A DNA stretch of 64,000 nucleotides from Pelomonas sp. SE-A7. Lineage in GTDB: Bacteria; Pseudomonadota; Gammaproteobacteria; Burkholderiales; Burkholderiaceae_C. Each line of letters opens with the position of its first letter. The first letter of the stretch is position 1. Below are positions 11,164 to 21,934 of this stretch, in pieces. A program made the translations under genes and the position numbers. The notes under the pieces are model-generated. The model ran no database searches, was not told the DNA's origin, and saw only the letters and a list, made by a program, of their open reading frames with translations. The stretch lies in the NCBI RefSeq assembly GCF_030345705.1, contig NZ_JAUASW010000001.1, positions 682,001 through 746,000 on the forward strand, written 5' to 3'.

Positions 11164-12323
11164 TGAAAGCCGTCGTCTGCCAGAACCAGCAGCTCGAAGT
11201 GCGCGAGCTGCCGGAGCCGATTCCCGAGCCGGGCCAGGTGCTGGTCAAGGTGCTGCGCTGCGGCATCTGCGGCTCGGACCTGCATGTGCGCCAGCATTGC
11301 GACCACTGGGGCCAGATCATGAGCCGCAGCGGCTACCACTCGCTGAAGAGCTCGGCCCAGGCCGTGGTGTTCGGCCACGAATTCAGCGCCGAGGTGCTGG
11401 ACTACGGTCCCGGCACGAAGCCGAAACTGAAGCCGGGCACGCCGGTCGTGGCCCTGCCTTTCCTGAGGCGCGGCGAGCGCATCGAGGCGCTGGGCCTGTC
11501 CGAGCATTGCGGCGGCGCCTACGCCGAACGCATGCTGGTGCAGGATTCGATGATGCTGGCCATTCCCAACGGCCTGGATCCGCGCGTGGCCGCGCTGACC
11601 GAGCCCATGGCCGTGGCCTGGCATGCGGTACGCCGCAGCGAGCTCAAGAAGAGCGACGTGGCCGTGGTGATCGGCTGCGGACCGGTGGGCCTGGCCACCA
11701 TCTGCCTGCTCAAGGCCAAGGGCGTCAAGACGGTGGTGGCCAGCGACTTCGCGCCGGGCCGCCGCGCGCTGGCCAAGGCCTGCGGTGCCGACGTGGTGCT
11801 CAATCCGGGCGAGGACTCGCCGTTCAAGGACTGGAAGGACTGGGGCTGCATAGGCGACCTGCCGGGCCTGCTGGACCTGGCGATGACGACCCGCGAGCAG
11901 CTGGGCAGGCTGCCCGTGCCCTGGTGGCAGGCCTGGCGCCTGGCCGAGGCCCTGGGGGCTGTTCCTAAGCGTCCGGTGGTCTTCGAATGCGTGGGTGCGC
12001 CCGGCGTGCTGCAGAACCTCATCAACGGCGCGCCGCAGATGACGCGCATCGTGGTCGTGGGCGTCTGCATGCAGCCCGACCAGATCGAGCCGGCCATGGC
12101 GATCAACAAGGAGATCGAGCTGCGCTTCGTGCTGGGCTATTCGCCGCTGGAGTTCCGCGACACCCTTCATGCCATGGCCGATGGCAAGGTGCGCTGCGAG
12201 CAGTTGCTGACCGGCGAGGTCGGCCTGGCCGGCGTGGACGCGGCCTTCACCGCGCTCAAGGATCCCAACCGCCACGCCAAGATCCTGATCGACCCGGCCA
12301 GCAGCCTGACGGCGCCGGCCTGA
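11163..12323 (+). CDS. Zinc-binding alcohol dehydrogenase (MDR superfamily)
   Basis: The 386-residue medium-chain dehydrogenase has the catalytic zinc region 'CGICGSDLH' near residues 37-45, the 'GHEFSAEV' motif, and a Rossmann glycine motif in '[17 protein letters not shown]'. The usual four-cysteine structural zinc lobe is not visible, which occurs in several MDR subfamilies. It would oxidise an alcohol to an aldehyde or ketone with NAD(P). As the last gene of the plus-strand operon it fits with oxidising the alcohol released by the upstream dehalogenase. The ATG at 11163 overlaps the DUF1254 stop; a TTG one codon earlier is less likely. Confidence 0.88.
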   Translation: MKAVVCQNQQLEVRELPEPIPEPGQVLVKVLRCGICGSDLHVRQHCDHWGQIMSRSGYHSLKSSAQAVVFGHEFSAEVLDYGPGTKPKLKPGTPVVALPFLRRGERIEALGLSEHCGGAYAERMLVQDSMMLAIPNGLDPRVAALTEPMAVAWHAVRRSELKKSDVAVVIGCGPVGLATICLLKAKGVKTVVASDFAPGRRALAKACGADVVLNPGEDSPFKDWKDWGCIGDLPGLLDLAMTTREQLGRLPVPWWQAWRLAEALGAVPKRPVVFECVGAPGVLQNLINGAPQMTRIVVVGVCMQPDQIEPAMAINKEIELRFVLGYSPLEFRDTLHAMADGKVRCEQLLTGEVGLAGVDAAFTALKDPNRHAKILIDPASSLTAPA

Positions 12324-12329
12324 GATCGA

Positions 12330-13964
12330 TCAGTTGCTCAGCTGCCGGGCGAACTGCTCGCGCAGCTTGTTCTTCTGCATCTTGCCGGTGGCACCCAGCG
12401 GAATGGCCTCGACGAAGACCACGTCGTCCGGCGTCCACCACTTGGCGATCTTGCCTTCGTAGAACTGCAAGAGCGCATCAGCGGTCAGCTCTGCGCCGGG
12501 CTTCTTCACCACCACCAGCAGCGGGCGCTCGTCCCACTTGGGATGGGCCACGCCAATGCAGGCGGCCATGGCCACGGCCGGATGGGCCATGGCGATGTTC
12601 TCCAGGTCGATGGAGCCGATCCATTCGCCGCCGCTCTTGATCACGTCCTTGCTGCGGTCGGTGATCTGCATGAAGCCGTCGGCATCGAGGGTGGCCACGT
12701 CGCCGGTGGGGAACCAGCCCTGGCCGTCCGCATACACCAGCGGGTCGCCGCCTTCGTCCTTGAAATAGCGCTGGATCACCCAGGGACCGCGCACCAGCAG
12801 TTCGCCGGCCGAGCGGCCGTCGCGCGGCAGCTCGGCACCGTCTTCGCCGACCACCTTCATGTCCACGCCGAACACCGGGCGGCCCTGCTTGGCCTGCACC
12901 GCTTCCTGCGCGGCCTGTGCCAGGCCCTCATGCTGGCGCTTGAGCTGACAGACCGTGCCCAGCGGGCTCATCTCGGTCATGCCCCAGGCATGCAGCACCT
13001 GCACGCCAAAGCGCTGCTGGAAGGCGCTCATCATCGAAGGCGGGCAGGCCGAGCCGCCGATCACGGTGCGGCGCATCGTGGAGAAGCTCAGGCCATGGGC
13101 TTCCATATGGGCCAGCAGGCCCTGCCAGACCGTGGGCACGCCGGCCGAGACGGTCACGCCCTCGCTTTCGAACAAGTCGTGCAGGCTCTTGCCGTCCAGG
13201 GCCGGGCCGGGGAAGACCAGGCGCGAGCCGGTCAGGCAGGCCGCATAGGGCAGGCCCCAGGCATTGACGTGGAACATGGGCACCACCGGCAGGATCACGT
13301 CGCGGGCCGAGCAGTTCAGCGCGTCGGGCAGAGCCACGGCGAAGCTGTGCAGCACGGTGGAGCGCTGGCTGTAGAGCGCGCCCTTTGGATTGCCGGTCGT
13401 GCCCGAGGTGTAGCAGAGCGAGGCCGCGCTCTGCTCGTCGAGCTGGGGCCAGTCGTAGTCGGGCGAGGCGGCTTCCAGCAGCTCCTCGTAGCAGAGCAGG
13501 TTGGCGATCTTCGATGCGGCCGGCATGTGGGCACGGTCCGTCATCAGCACGAAGTGCTTGACCGACGCCAGCTTGGCCGCCACCGCTTCGATCAGCGGCA
13601 GAAAGGTCAGGTCGAAGCACAGGACCTTGTCCTCGGCATGGCCGACGATCCAGGCCAGCTGCTCGGGATGCAGGCGCGGGTTCAGCGTGTGAAGCACCGC
13701 GCCCGAGCCCGAGGCCGAGTAGTACAGCTCCATGTGGCGGTAGCCGTTCCAGGCCACGGTGCCCACGCGGTCACCCGCTTGCACGCCCAGGCCGGCCAGG
13801 GCGTTGGCGCCGCGGCGGGCGCGCTCGGCCATGTCGCGGAAGGTGTAGCGGTGCAGGTCGCCCTCAACGCGGCGCGAGACGATCAGCTGCTCGCCATGGT
13901 GGCGTTCCGCATGGGTCAGCAGCGAGGAGATCAGCAGCGACTGCTGCATCATCAGTCCGTTCAT
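12330..13964 (-). CDS. Long-chain acyl-CoA ligase (AMP-binding), paralogue 2
   Basis: The 544-residue ligase carries '[11 protein letters not shown]', 'GMTEMSPLG', 'GWFPTGDVA' and '[13 protein letters not shown]'. It is a close paralogue of the ligase at 7122-8759, and large blocks around '[20 protein letters not shown]' are identical. It is the last gene of a minus-strand operon whose earlier genes would convert an alkyl sulfate to a fatty acid, so the ligase would commit that acid to beta-oxidation. Its stop lies six bases from the stop of the alcohol dehydrogenase on the other strand, making the two operons tightly convergent. Confidence 0.92.
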   Translation of the reverse strand: MNGLMMQQSLLISSLLTHAERHHGEQLIVSRRVEGDLHRYTFRDMAERARRGANALAGLGVQAGDRVGTVAWNGYRHMELYYSASGSGAVLHTLNPRLHPEQLAWIVGHAEDKVLCFDLTFLPLIEAVAAKLASVKHFVLMTDRAHMPAASKIANLLCYEELLEAASPDYDWPQLDEQSAASLCYTSGTTGNPKGALYSQRSTVLHSFAVALPDALNCSARDVILPVVPMFHVNAWGLPYAACLTGSRLVFPGPALDGKSLHDLFESEGVTVSAGVPTVWQGLLAHMEAHGLSFSTMRRTVIGGSACPPSMMSAFQQRFGVQVLHAWGMTEMSPLGTVCQLKRQHEGLAQAAQEAVQAKQGRPVFGVDMKVVGEDGAELPRDGRSAGELLVRGPWVIQRYFKDEGGDPLVYADGQGWFPTGDVATLDADGFMQITDRSKDVIKSGGEWIGSIDLENIAMAHPAVAMAACIGVAHPKWDERPLLVVVKKPGAELTADALLQFYEGKIAKWWTPDDVVFVEAIPLGATGKMQKNKLREQFARQLSN

Positions 13965-13976
13965 TTCTTGGTGTCC

Positions 13977-15404
13977 TCAGAGGTAGAGCTTCATGGCCAG
14001 GCGCTGGACGATGTTGCCGTAGGGCGGATAGAACAGGCCGATTGGGAACCAGCGGCGCTTGGTGAAAACGGCCTTGGCATGCGAGAGCTCGCGGAAGCCT
14101 TCCTCGCCGTGGTAGCTGCCCATGCCGGAATTGCCGACGCCGCCGAAGGGCAGGTCATGCTGGAACACATGCCAGCCCCAGTCGTCGAAGGTGACGCCGC
14201 CGGCATGGCTTTCGCGCAGCAGGCGCCGGCGGCCGGCGCCGTCGAAGCCGAAGGCATAGAGAGACAAGGGCCGTTCGCCTTCGCGTATCAGGGCCAGGGC
14301 TTCGTCCAGGCTGTCGTATTCGACGATGGGCAGCAACGGCCCGAAGATCTCCTCGCGCATCACGGCCATCTCGGGCTTGGTGTCCAGCAGCAGTTGCAGG
14401 GCCATGCGCTTGTCGGGGCCGGCCTCCACGCCGCAGCTCAGCACGCGGGCGCCCTGGGCCAGGGCGTCGCTGACCAGATGGTTCAGCCGCGCCGCATGGC
14501 GCTCGGTGATGATGGCCGTGTACTCACCGTTGCCGCCCACCTGAGGCGCCAGCCGCGCGAACGCGGCCTTGGCGGCGCTGGCAAAGGCCAGGGCCTGGCC
14601 GCGGGGCACCAGCGCATAGTCGGGCGCGACGCAGATCTGGCCGGCATTGAAGACCTTGCCGTGGACTATGCGCAGCGCTGCGTCCGCCAGGTCGGCGCCC
14701 GGCGCGACCAGGGCGGGCGACTTGCCGCCCAGTTCCAGGGTCACCGGCACCAGGTGCTCGGCCGCGGCCCGCATCACCTGGCGGCCCACGGCCGGCGAGC
14801 CGGTGAAGACCAGGTGGTTCAGCGGCAGGGCGGTAAAGGCGCGGGCCGTCTCGGGGCCGCCACCGACCACCGCCACCTCGTCCTCGGTGAAGACCTCGGC
14901 CAGCAGCTTGCGCAGCGCCAGCAGGGTCTGCGGTGCATATTCCGAGCCCTTGATCAGGGCCCGGTTGCCGGCCGCCAGGGCGGCGACCAGCGGACCCAGG
15001 GTCAGGTAGACCGGGAAGTTCCAGGTGCCGATGATGCCGACCACGCCCTTGGGCTGGTACTCGACCCGGGCGTTGTTGCCCAGGAACAGGAACTCGGTGT
15101 GGCGGCGCTTGGGGCGCATCCAGCGGCGCAGCTTGGCCAGCGCATGGCGGGCCTCGAGGATGGGACCCATGACCTCGATCAGCTTGGTCTCGCTGTGCGA
15201 GCGGCCGCCGAAGTCGGCATCGACCGCGGCCACCAGCGCGTCCTGATGGCGGCGCAAGGCGGCTATCAGGGCGCGCAGGCGCTGGGCGCGCCAGGCCAGG
15301 TCGGGAAAGGGCAGGGCCGCGCAGGCCGCCTGCTGGCGTGCCAGCAGCAGTTGCAGGCGTTCGATCTCGGCCAGGTCCTGGTAGGGCGTGTCGTGGCTGT
15401 TCAT
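13977..15404 (-). CDS. Aldehyde dehydrogenase, coniferyl/fatty aldehyde type
   Basis: The 475-residue protein is an NAD(P)-dependent aldehyde dehydrogenase. The general base Glu lies in 'LELGGKSP' and the catalytic Cys in '[11 protein letters not shown]'. The short length and C-terminal '[16 protein letters not shown]' resemble class-3 fatty aldehyde and coniferyl aldehyde dehydrogenases. The start at 15404 is favoured by the aligned N-terminus and by ATGA overlap with the GMC gene stop; upstream codons in this frame are shadow. It would oxidise the aldehyde made by the GMC enzyme to a carboxylic acid for the ligase downstream. Confidence 0.9.
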   Translation of the reverse strand: MNSHDTPYQDLAEIERLQLLLARQQAACAALPFPDLAWRAQRLRALIAALRRHQDALVAAVDADFGGRSHSETKLIEVMGPILEARHALAKLRRWMRPKRRHTEFLFLGNNARVEYQPKGVVGIIGTWNFPVYLTLGPLVAALAAGNRALIKGSEYAPQTLLALRKLLAEVFTEDEVAVVGGGPETARAFTALPLNHLVFTGSPAVGRQVMRAAAEHLVPVTLELGGKSPALVAPGADLADAALRIVHGKVFNAGQICVAPDYALVPRGQALAFASAAKAAFARLAPQVGGNGEYTAIITERHAARLNHLVSDALAQGARVLSCGVEAGPDKRMALQLLLDTKPEMAVMREEIFGPLLPIVEYDSLDEALALIREGERPLSLYAFGFDGAGRRRLLRESHAGGVTFDDWGWHVFQHDLPFGGVGNSGMGSYHGEEGFRELSHAKAVFTKRRWFPIGLFYPPYGNIVQRLAMKLYL

Positions 15405-16999
15405 CGTGCGTCCTCGCGCAGCATCAGGGCCGCCTTCTCGCCGATCATGATGGTCGGCGCATTGGTGTTGCCGCCGACCAGGGTCGGCATGATGGAAGCG
15501 TCGGCCACGCGCAGGCCTTCCACGCCGCGGACCCGCAGCCGCTCGTCGACCACGGCCAGGCCGTCGCTGCCCATCTTGCAGGTGCCGACCGGGTGGTACT
15601 GGGTGTCGGCGCGGTTGCGGATGTCCTGCTCCACGGCCTTGGCGTCGGCCTGGTCCAGCGCATAGAGCGGCTTGCCGCGCACTTCGTCGAAGGCGGCGGC
15701 ATCGAGGATCTGGCGCTGGCGGCGCGCGCCTTCCATCAGCACCGGCAAGTCGTCCGGATGCGAGAAGAAGCGCGGGTCTATCAGCGGTGCGTCGGCCGGA
15801 TCCGCCGAGGCCAGGCCCATCACGCCGCGGCTCTTGGGGCGCAAGAGCGTGACATGGCAGCTGAAGCCATGGCCCAGGTGGGGCTTGCGTGCATGGTCGT
15901 CGACGATGGCCTGGACGAAGACCAGCTGCAGGTCGGGCACCTCGATCTCGGGGCTGCTGCGGAAGAAGGCGCCGGACTCGGCAAACGGCGAGGTCATGGG
16001 ACCGCGGCGCTCGCGCTTCCACTGGCCTATGCCGCGCAGCACGCGCAGGCCGCCGCCCAGCGAGACACCGAAGCTCTGGGCGTCGGCCCGGGTGCGGTAG
16101 GTAAAGACGTAGTCGATGTGGTCCTGCAGGTTCTGGCCCACGCCGGGCAGGTTGATCAGGGGCGAGACGCCCTTGGCCTGTAGCGCCTCGGCCGGGCCTA
16201 TGCCTGAAAGCATCAGCAGCTGCGGCGAGCCGAAGGCGCCGGCGCTGAGCACCACCTCGCGGCGCGCCTTCAGCTTGCGCGAGACGCCGCCGATGCGGGC
16301 CTGCACGCCTATGGCGCGGCGGCCCTCGATCAGTACTTTCTCGCTCAGCGCGCCGGTGACCACGGTGAGGTTGGCGCGGCTGAGGTTTGGCGTCAGATAG
16401 CCCTTGGCCGCGCTGCAGCGCTCGCCGTTCTTCTGCGTCACCTGGTAGCGGAAGGCGCCATGCTGCTCGGCACCGTTGTAGTCGGGCGTGAGCGGCAGGC
16501 CGCAGGCCTGGGCGGCCTGCAGGAAGCGGTCGTTCAGCTGGCTGGGCTCGCGCACCTCGGCCACGTTGAGCGGGCCGTGCTGGCCGTGGAAGGCGTCGTC
16601 ATGGGTCTCGTTGTGCTCGGCCTTCTTGAACAGCGGCAGCACCTCGTCGTAGGACCAGCCGGCATTGCCCAGCGCGGCCCAGTGGTCGTAGTCCCAGCGG
16701 TGGCCGCGCACATAGAGCATGGCGTTGATCGAGCTGGAGCCGCCCAGGGTCTTGCCGCGCGGCTGGTAGCCGCGGCGGCCGTTCAGACCCGGCTGGGGCA
16801 CGGTCTTGAAGCCCCAGTTGTTGATCTTGGTCGGCAGCATGGCGACCACGGCCGAGGGCATCTGCACCAGCACGCTGGCATCGCTGCCGCCGGCTTCCAG
16901 CAGGCAGACGCTGACGTTCGGGTCTTCGCTGAGCCGGCTGGCGATGACGGCGCCGGCCGAGCCGGCCCCTACGACGATGTAGTCGTATGTGTCTTGCAT
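15401..16999 (-). CDS. GMC family FAD-dependent alcohol oxidoreductase
   Basis: The 532-residue flavoprotein starts with the FAD-binding motif '[17 protein letters not shown]'. It carries the GMC signature '[18 protein letters not shown]' and ends with the catalytic His/Asn tracts '[10 protein letters not shown]' and '[16 protein letters not shown]'. It is related to choline dehydrogenase and to the alkyl alcohol dehydrogenase AlkJ. In this operon, between alkylsulfatase and aldehyde dehydrogenase, oxidation of a medium or long-chain primary alcohol is the natural role; the electron acceptor (quinone or oxygen) is unknown. Its ATG lies 19 bases after the alkylsulfatase stop. Confidence 0.92.
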   Translation of the reverse strand: MQDTYDYIVVGAGSAGAVIASRLSEDPNVSVCLLEAGGSDASVLVQMPSAVVAMLPTKINNWGFKTVPQPGLNGRRGYQPRGKTLGGSSSINAMLYVRGHRWDYDHWAALGNAGWSYDEVLPLFKKAEHNETHDDAFHGQHGPLNVAEVREPSQLNDRFLQAAQACGLPLTPDYNGAEQHGAFRYQVTQKNGERCSAAKGYLTPNLSRANLTVVTGALSEKVLIEGRRAIGVQARIGGVSRKLKARREVVLSAGAFGSPQLLMLSGIGPAEALQAKGVSPLINLPGVGQNLQDHIDYVFTYRTRADAQSFGVSLGGGLRVLRGIGQWKRERRGPMTSPFAESGAFFRSSPEIEVPDLQLVFVQAIVDDHARKPHLGHGFSCHVTLLRPKSRGVMGLASADPADAPLIDPRFFSHPDDLPVLMEGARRQRQILDAAAFDEVRGKPLYALDQADAKAVEQDIRNRADTQYHPVGTCKMGSDGLAVVDERLRVRGVEGLRVADASIMPTLVGGNTNAPTIMIGEKAALMLREDAR

Positions 17000-17018
17000 G
17001 GGGAACTCCTGGAGGGAA

Positions 17019-19010
17019 TCAGCGCGCGGGGCGCGGCTCGACGATGGGGAACATGGCCGGGAAGTTGTCGAACATGGCCAACAACTCGGCCAGCAGGGCG
17101 ACCTTGCCCTGCACCTGGATGCGGCCGGCCTGCAGCGCCGCCGGGAAGGTCAGCTTCTGCAGCGTGATCTCGTCCAGCGTCGCGCGGCTCAGCACCAGCG
17201 TGGCGTCGGCATTGGCGGCCTGCTGGCCGGCCGAGGCCGTCAGCGTGCTGTTGCGCAGCCGGACCACGAAGTCCTGCTTGGTGTCGGTGAAGCGCCAGTT
17301 CAGCGTCATGGCCTTGCCGGCCGCCTTGTCGGCATTCAGGCGCACGCCCAGGTAGTCGAAGAACAGCTCCAGCGGCATGGCGCGCACCACGTCGGGCGCG
17401 GCCGTGTTGACCGCCGGCACCTTGGGAACGCCCAGGCGCAGCTCGCTGGCACCCTGCAGGTAGGCGTTGCGGGCCGTGGCCGATTCGGCCTGGTAGCCCA
17501 GCTGCTCGTAGGCATCGGCCGCCAGCTGGCGAGCCGCCTGGTTGGCCGGATCGGCGAACACCAGCTGCGAAGCCAGCTGGGCGACCCAGCGGTATTCGCC
17601 ACGGGCATAGTCCTCGCGGGCCTTCTTCAGGGCGGCCTCGGCGCCGCCCATGTACTCCACGGCCTTGCGCGCCGCCTGCATCGGCGGCAGCGAATCGAGG
17701 TTGGCCGGGTTGCCGTCGTAGTAGCCCAGGTAGCGCTGGTAGATGGCCTTGATGTTGTGCTTGAGGCTGCCGTAGAAGGAATGCACCGACCAGTCCAGGT
17801 TCAGGCTGGCGGGCAGCTCGATCATGTCGGCGATCTCGGCGCCCACGTAGCCGTGGTTCATCAGGCGCAGCGTCTGGTCATGCACGTACTTGTAGGCATC
17901 GCGCTGGTTGGACAAAAAGCCCTGGACCCGCTCGCCGCCCCAGACCGGCCAGTGGTGCTGGGCGATCAGGGTGTCGCTCCTGGCGCCGAAGCGGTCCAGA
18001 GCCCCGCCCAGGTACTTGGACCAGGACAGCGGATCGCGCACCAGGGCGCCGCGCATGGGCAGCAGGTTGTGGAAGTTCTGCGTGCCGACCTCGGTCATGT
18101 TCAGCACCCGCTCCTGCGGGTAGTACATGATCATTTCGGACGGCGCCTCGCTGCCCGGCGTCAGCTCGAAGACGATGTCGAAGCCGTCGATGCTGTGGGT
18201 CTCGCTGGGCTTCTCGATCAGCCGGGTCGGCGGGATCAGGGTGATCGAGCCGAAGGCGACGCTCTTGCCCAGGCCGGCATCGACCTGGCCGGTCGCGCTG
18301 CGCGGCAGCAGCGGGCCGAACTGGTAGAGCGCCCGGCGCGACATGGCATTGCCGGCCATCACGTTCTCGCTGACCGCTTCCTCCATGAAGCCGGCCGGCG
18401 CCCAGACCTGCACCTTGCCGGCGGCCAGGTCCGCCTCGTCGACCACGCCGCGGGCGCCGCCGAAATGGTCCACATGGCTGTGGCTGTAGATCAGGGCCAC
18501 GACCGGCTTGCGCGGGCGGTGCTTGAAGTACAGCTCCATGCCGGCCTTGGCCGTCTCGACGCTGAGCAGCGGGTCGATCACGATCAGGCCGGTCTTGCCC
18601 TCGATCACGGTCATGTTGGCCAGGTCCAGGCCGCGCAGCTGGTAGATGCGCTCGCTGACCTTGAACAGGCCGCTGGCCATGTTGACCCGGGCATGGCGCC
18701 AGAGGCCGGGATGGACCGTGTCCGGGGCGTCTTCCTTGGCCAGGAATTCGAAGCCCCTGAGCGTCCAGGTCGGGCGGGCGCCGTCGGCACGCATGATGAC
18801 CTTGTCGCCCAGCGACTCGATCAGGCCGCGCTGGGCATCGTCGAAGGAGCGCTTGTCGGCCAGCGGCAGGCTGGCGCGCTGGCCTTCGTTGGCGGCGCGG
18901 GTGGCGGCCGTGGCGGGGTTGGGGGTGGGGGCGGCCGCAGGGCTGGCGGTTTGCGCCAGGCAGGGCAGGGCAGCGGCCAGGGCAGTGGCCAGCAGCAGGG
19001 TACAGCGCAT
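17019..19010 (-). CDS. Alkylsulfatase (SdsA1-like, metallo-beta-lactamase fold)
   Basis: The 663-residue exported enzyme has a signal peptide (cleavage near 'LPCLA-QT'). A metallo-beta-lactamase domain carries the zinc motif 'HSHVDH' at 177-182. A helical dimerisation domain follows ('[24 protein letters not shown]'-type region near 440-470), then a C-terminal SCP2-like domain. This is the arrangement of class III linear alkylsulfatases such as SdsA1, which hydrolyse sulfate esters of primary alcohols (dodecyl sulfate) to alcohol and sulfate. It is the first gene of a four-gene operon and faces an AraC regulator across 227 bases. A secondary-alkylsulfatase activity cannot be excluded. Confidence 0.92.
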   Translation of the reverse strand: MRCTLLLATALAAALPCLAQTASPAAAPTPNPATAATRAANEGQRASLPLADKRSFDDAQRGLIESLGDKVIMRADGARPTWTLRGFEFLAKEDAPDTVHPGLWRHARVNMASGLFKVSERIYQLRGLDLANMTVIEGKTGLIVIDPLLSVETAKAGMELYFKHRPRKPVVALIYSHSHVDHFGGARGVVDEADLAAGKVQVWAPAGFMEEAVSENVMAGNAMSRRALYQFGPLLPRSATGQVDAGLGKSVAFGSITLIPPTRLIEKPSETHSIDGFDIVFELTPGSEAPSEMIMYYPQERVLNMTEVGTQNFHNLLPMRGALVRDPLSWSKYLGGALDRFGARSDTLIAQHHWPVWGGERVQGFLSNQRDAYKYVHDQTLRLMNHGYVGAEIADMIELPASLNLDWSVHSFYGSLKHNIKAIYQRYLGYYDGNPANLDSLPPMQAARKAVEYMGGAEAALKKAREDYARGEYRWVAQLASQLVFADPANQAARQLAADAYEQLGYQAESATARNAYLQGASELRLGVPKVPAVNTAAPDVVRAMPLELFFDYLGVRLNADKAAGKAMTLNWRFTDTKQDFVVRLRNSTLTASAGQQAANADATLVLSRATLDEITLQKLTFPAALQAGRIQVQGKVALLAELLAMFDNFPAMFPIVEPRPAR

Positions 19011-19237
19011 CGATTTGTCTCCGGTCTAGGTCTTGTTCCGGACGGGGCGCGAGCCTCCATCCGGCGCCGGCATGGTGGCGGCGGGCCGCCTTGGCGACTA
19101 TCCGATTTCCGTCTATCGGCCCGGCCGGCCGCGCGGGTGTGGACTGCTGCTCACAGCCGGCTTCCGAGTGGCCGCGCGCCCTTGTGGGCGCGTGGGGCGG
19201 GCCTCAGAATCGCGCCGAAACACCGGCTCAAGCCCCC

Positions 19238-20212
19238 ATGCCCGCCCCGTCCACACCCCTCGAAGCCCCCGCGCTGTCCAGCACGCGGCTGCTCAGCTTC
19301 GACCCGGGCGCGATGCGGGTGGCGATCCAGGACAGCGAGCTGGAGCATGTGCAGCTGGAGAGCGGCCAGTTCCAGGGCCGCGTGGCCCACACGGTCAGCG
19401 AAGGCCTGGCGCTGGACTGGGGCAGCTACAACCTCGCCCTGATGGCCCGCGGCCAACTGACCCGCGACCGCATCACGCTCGGCGTGCTGCTGGACGGCTG
19501 CGGGGACTGGCGGGTCTATGGTGGCAGCGCCGCCAACGGCGACCTGCTGGTCCAGCCCGAGCACAGCGAGCTGATGATCCGCCTGCCTCCCGGCGCCCAG
19601 TGGCTGGCGCTGCAGGTTTCGCCGGAGCGGCTGGAGGCGGCCGGCGTGCCGCTGCAAAGGCTGCGAGAGCGCGGCCGCTGGCGCCTGGGCGAGGCCACGG
19701 CCCTGCCGCGCCTGATGGCCGGCCTGTCCTCGGTGCTGTCACCCGAGGCCGATGCTTCGACCAACGGCCCCGAGCAACTGGCCCAGGCCGCCGAGCAGGC
19801 GCTGGCGACCCTGCTTTGCGAACTGGTGGCCCGGACCGAGGCCTTCGAGCAGGAGCGCGGCTGCAGTGCCGGCGAACGGCTGCGCGTGGTGCGCCGCGCC
19901 GAGGCCTGGCTGGCCGAGCATCCCGAGCCCATGGTCCGCATCGACGATCTGTGCCGGGCCGCCTGCACCAGCCTCTCGCGGCTGGAGCGTTCCTTCAACG
20001 ACGTCTTCGGCGTCGGCCCGCGGCGCTACCTGGCCATGCGACGCCTGGCCTCGGTGCGCCAGGAACTGCTGGCCGGGGCCGGCGGCGAATCGGTCACCGA
20101 AGTGGCGACCCGCTGGGGCTTCTTCCACCTGAGCCGCTTTGCCCAGGAATACGGCCAGCTCTTTGGCGAGCGGCCTTCCGAGACCTTGCGCCAGGCCCGC
20201 GTGCCGGCCTGA
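19238..20212 (+). CDS. AraC family transcriptional regulator
   Basis: The 324-residue protein has an N-terminal sensing region of unclear family and a C-terminal AraC double helix-turn-helix. The first helix unit is around 'RIDDLCRAACTSLSRLERSF' and the second is 'SVTEVATRWGFFHLSRFAQEYG', followed by 'LFGERPSETLR'. The start at 19238 is chosen because earlier codons (from 19091) look non-coding. A weak -10-like CAGAAT lies at 19207. Divergent placement from the alkylsulfatase operon suggests it controls that operon and perhaps the sulfatase genes further right. Confidence 0.87.
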   Translation: MPAPSTPLEAPALSSTRLLSFDPGAMRVAIQDSELEHVQLESGQFQGRVAHTVSEGLALDWGSYNLALMARGQLTRDRITLGVLLDGCGDWRVYGGSAANGDLLVQPEHSELMIRLPPGAQWLALQVSPERLEAAGVPLQRLRERGRWRLGEATALPRLMAGLSSVLSPEADASTNGPEQLAQAAEQALATLLCELVARTEAFEQERGCSAGERLRVVRRAEAWLAEHPEPMVRIDDLCRAACTSLSRLERSFNDVFGVGPRRYLAMRRLASVRQELLAGAGGESVTEVATRWGFFHLSRFAQEYGQLFGERPSETLRQARVPA

Positions 20213-20224
20213 GCTGGGTCCGGC

Positions 20225-21058
20225 TCAGAGATAGCCCATGCGCGGCGCCAGCCGCAGCATCAGCGAGCGCAGCAGGCTGGGCGACAGCTTGTTGACCCAG
20301 TAGAGCAGGCCGGCGCTGGGTCCGGTCAGCACCAGCTGGCGGCCCGAGCGCGCGGCCGCCACCATGTCGGTGGCCACCACCTCGGGCGAGCAACCTTGGC
20401 GCTGGTAGTGCTCGCTGAGCTTCTGGATCCGCTCGGCCGGAAAGCTGGCGGCCGCCAGGCTGGGGTTCTTGAAGATGGGCGTGTTGATCACGCCGGGGCA
20501 GACGGTGGAGATGCCGACCGAGCTGCCGCCCAGCTCCAGGCGCAGGGCCTCGCTGAACGCCATGACCGCAGCCTTGGAAGCGGCATAGGCCGGCATCGAG
20601 GGCGCCGGGTAGATGCCGGCGGCCGAGGCCACATTGAGCACCTGGCGCTGGCCGCCGGCCGCCTTCATCAGCGGCACCAGGTGGCGGCACAGGTGGACCA
20701 CGCCCATCAGGTTGACGTCCAGCAGCCGACGCCAGTTCGCCAGGTCGTCTTCCAGGAAGGCACCCAGCCGGGCGATGCCGGCGTTGTTGACCAGCACATG
20801 AGGCACGCCGCCCAGTCTGGGCAGCAGCGTGGCCAGCTCGCGCACGGCGGCCTCGTCGCTCACGTCCAGCTGCAAGGTGCGGCAGCGCCGGCCCAACTGC
20901 TCGATGTCGACCTGCAGCGAGGCCAGGGCCGCCAGGTTGAGGTCGGTGGCGATCAGGTGGGCGCCGGCGCGCGCGAAGGCGAGGGCAGTGGCGCGGCCTA
21001 TGCCCGAGGCGGCGCCGGTCACCAGCACCAGTTTGTCCTGCAAGTCCTTGATCGCCAT
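20225..21058 (-). CDS. Short-chain dehydrogenase/reductase
   Basis: The 277-residue enzyme is a classical SDR: the NAD(P) glycine motif 'TGAASGIG' near residue 14, 'NNAGIARLG', and the catalytic 'YAASKAA'. It interconverts an alcohol and a ketone or aldehyde; the C-terminal ~40 residues are basic and hydrophobic, suggesting membrane association. The ATG at 21058 has GGAAG upstream; an in-frame ATG at 21088 is a possible alternative. It is convergent with the AraC gene (12-base gap) and divergent from the membrane protein at 21265. A near-palindrome at 21171-21187 lies in its promoter region. Confidence 0.88.
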   Translation of the reverse strand: MAIKDLQDKLVLVTGAASGIGRATALAFARAGAHLIATDLNLAALASLQVDIEQLGRRCRTLQLDVSDEAAVRELATLLPRLGGVPHVLVNNAGIARLGAFLEDDLANWRRLLDVNLMGVVHLCRHLVPLMKAAGGQRQVLNVASAAGIYPAPSMPAYAASKAAVMAFSEALRLELGGSSVGISTVCPGVINTPIFKNPSLAAASFPAERIQKLSEHYQRQGCSPEVVATDMVAAARSGRQLVLTGPSAGLLYWVNKLSPSLLRSLMLRLAPRMGYL

Positions 21059-21170
21059 GGCTGGGCTTCCGAGTGGGGAGGAAGCCATGGTCCGCCGCCG
21101 GGTTTCCAGGCGCCCGCTCCCAAGCTGCCAAACGCAAGTCCGGTCACGCCAGCCGCGGGAAATCGCGGGG

Positions 21171-21187
21171 CTGTCGGAATCGGACAG
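21171..21187. promoter_or_regulatory. 17-bp near-palindrome, candidate operator (copy 1)
   Basis: CTGTCGGAATCGGACAG pairs at 7 of 8 positions about a central base. It lies between the divergent SDR (21058) and membrane-protein (21265) genes. A second copy matching at 15 of 17 positions lies at 29299-29315 upstream of the chemoreceptor gene. The repetition near two promoters suggests a shared regulator binding site; which regulator is inference. Confidence 0.5.
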
Positions 21188-21264
21188 GCAACTGGCGGGT
21201 ACTGAGCATGGCAAGCGGCGCCGGGCTTCGAACAATCGCGCCAAGACCCCGAAATGCCCTGCCC

Positions 21265-21927
21265 ATGAGTCCGTCCTTCCTGAAACGCTACCGAGTCGAG
21301 GCCCTGCTGGGCCTGGCGCTGCTGGTCCTGTGGGTCGCCGCCTGGTGCTGGCAAAACCCGGGCAGCGCGCTGAACCGCAGCGAGATCGAGCGCTACATGG
21401 CGGAGTCCGAGCGGATTCCGTTCCCGCCCGAGGAGCGGGTGGAGCTGCGCAAGCACCTGCGGGGCTGGCTGGAGGCCGACGACGGCCTGCCGGTCTACAT
21501 GCTCAATCTGATGCGCTTCTATCCGGAGCTGCGCCGCTACGAGGGCTCGCTGGCCGAGAACCAGCTGAGCCCGCAGGCCAGCAACCGGCACTACGAGGAC
21601 GTGGTCATCCCCATGCTGCTCAAGGTCGGTGGCTATCCGGTCTATGGCGGCAAGGCCCAGGGCCGCAATGTGCTGGTCCACGAGCCGGGGCTGGACGAAT
21701 GGAACCGGGCCCTGGTGGTGCGCTATCCCAGCCGCCGGGCCTTCATGACCCTGATCACCGACCCGGCCTACCGCGCGGTCGCGCCCTACAAGCTGATGTC
21801 GCTGACCGTGGTGCTGACGCCGACCAGCTTCGAGCTGGCCATCCCCGAACTCAGCTGGATGCTGGGTGCCCTGTCCCTGATCGTCTGGCTGTTCGTGGCC
21901 TGGCGTTGTGCTGCAAGACGAAAGTGA
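21265..21927 (+). CDS. Small membrane protein with DUF1330-like domain
   Basis: The 220-residue protein has a transmembrane helix at each end ('ALLGLALLVLWVAAWCW' and 'LGALSLIVWLFVAWR') around a soluble ~150-residue domain. That domain contains 'GLPVYMLNLMRFYP' and 'YPSRRAFMTLITDPAYR', which resemble DUF1330/dimeric alpha-beta barrel proteins. Function is unknown. It is seven bases upstream of the arylsulfatase start and is likely co-transcribed with it. AACAAT at 21231-21236 is a possible -10 element. No strong ribosome site is visible before the chosen ATG. Confidence 0.7.
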   Translation: MSPSFLKRYRVEALLGLALLVLWVAAWCWQNPGSALNRSEIERYMAESERIPFPPEERVELRKHLRGWLEADDGLPVYMLNLMRFYPELRRYEGSLAENQLSPQASNRHYEDVVIPMLLKVGGYPVYGGKAQGRNVLVHEPGLDEWNRALVVRYPSRRAFMTLITDPAYRAVAPYKLMSLTVVLTPTSFELAIPELSWMLGALSLIVWLFVAWRCAARRK

Positions 21928-21934
21928 GAGCGCC

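Noticed and set aside
12543..15665. 1040-codon open frame on the plus strand over the ligase and aldehyde dehydrogenase genes
   Set aside because: It crosses two well-recognised minus-strand enzymes and has low-complexity shadow composition without motifs.
16989..19442. 817-codon plus-strand open frame over the alkylsulfatase
   Set aside because: Antisense shadow of a clear metallo-beta-lactamase-fold enzyme; it ends inside the AraC gene in a wrong frame.
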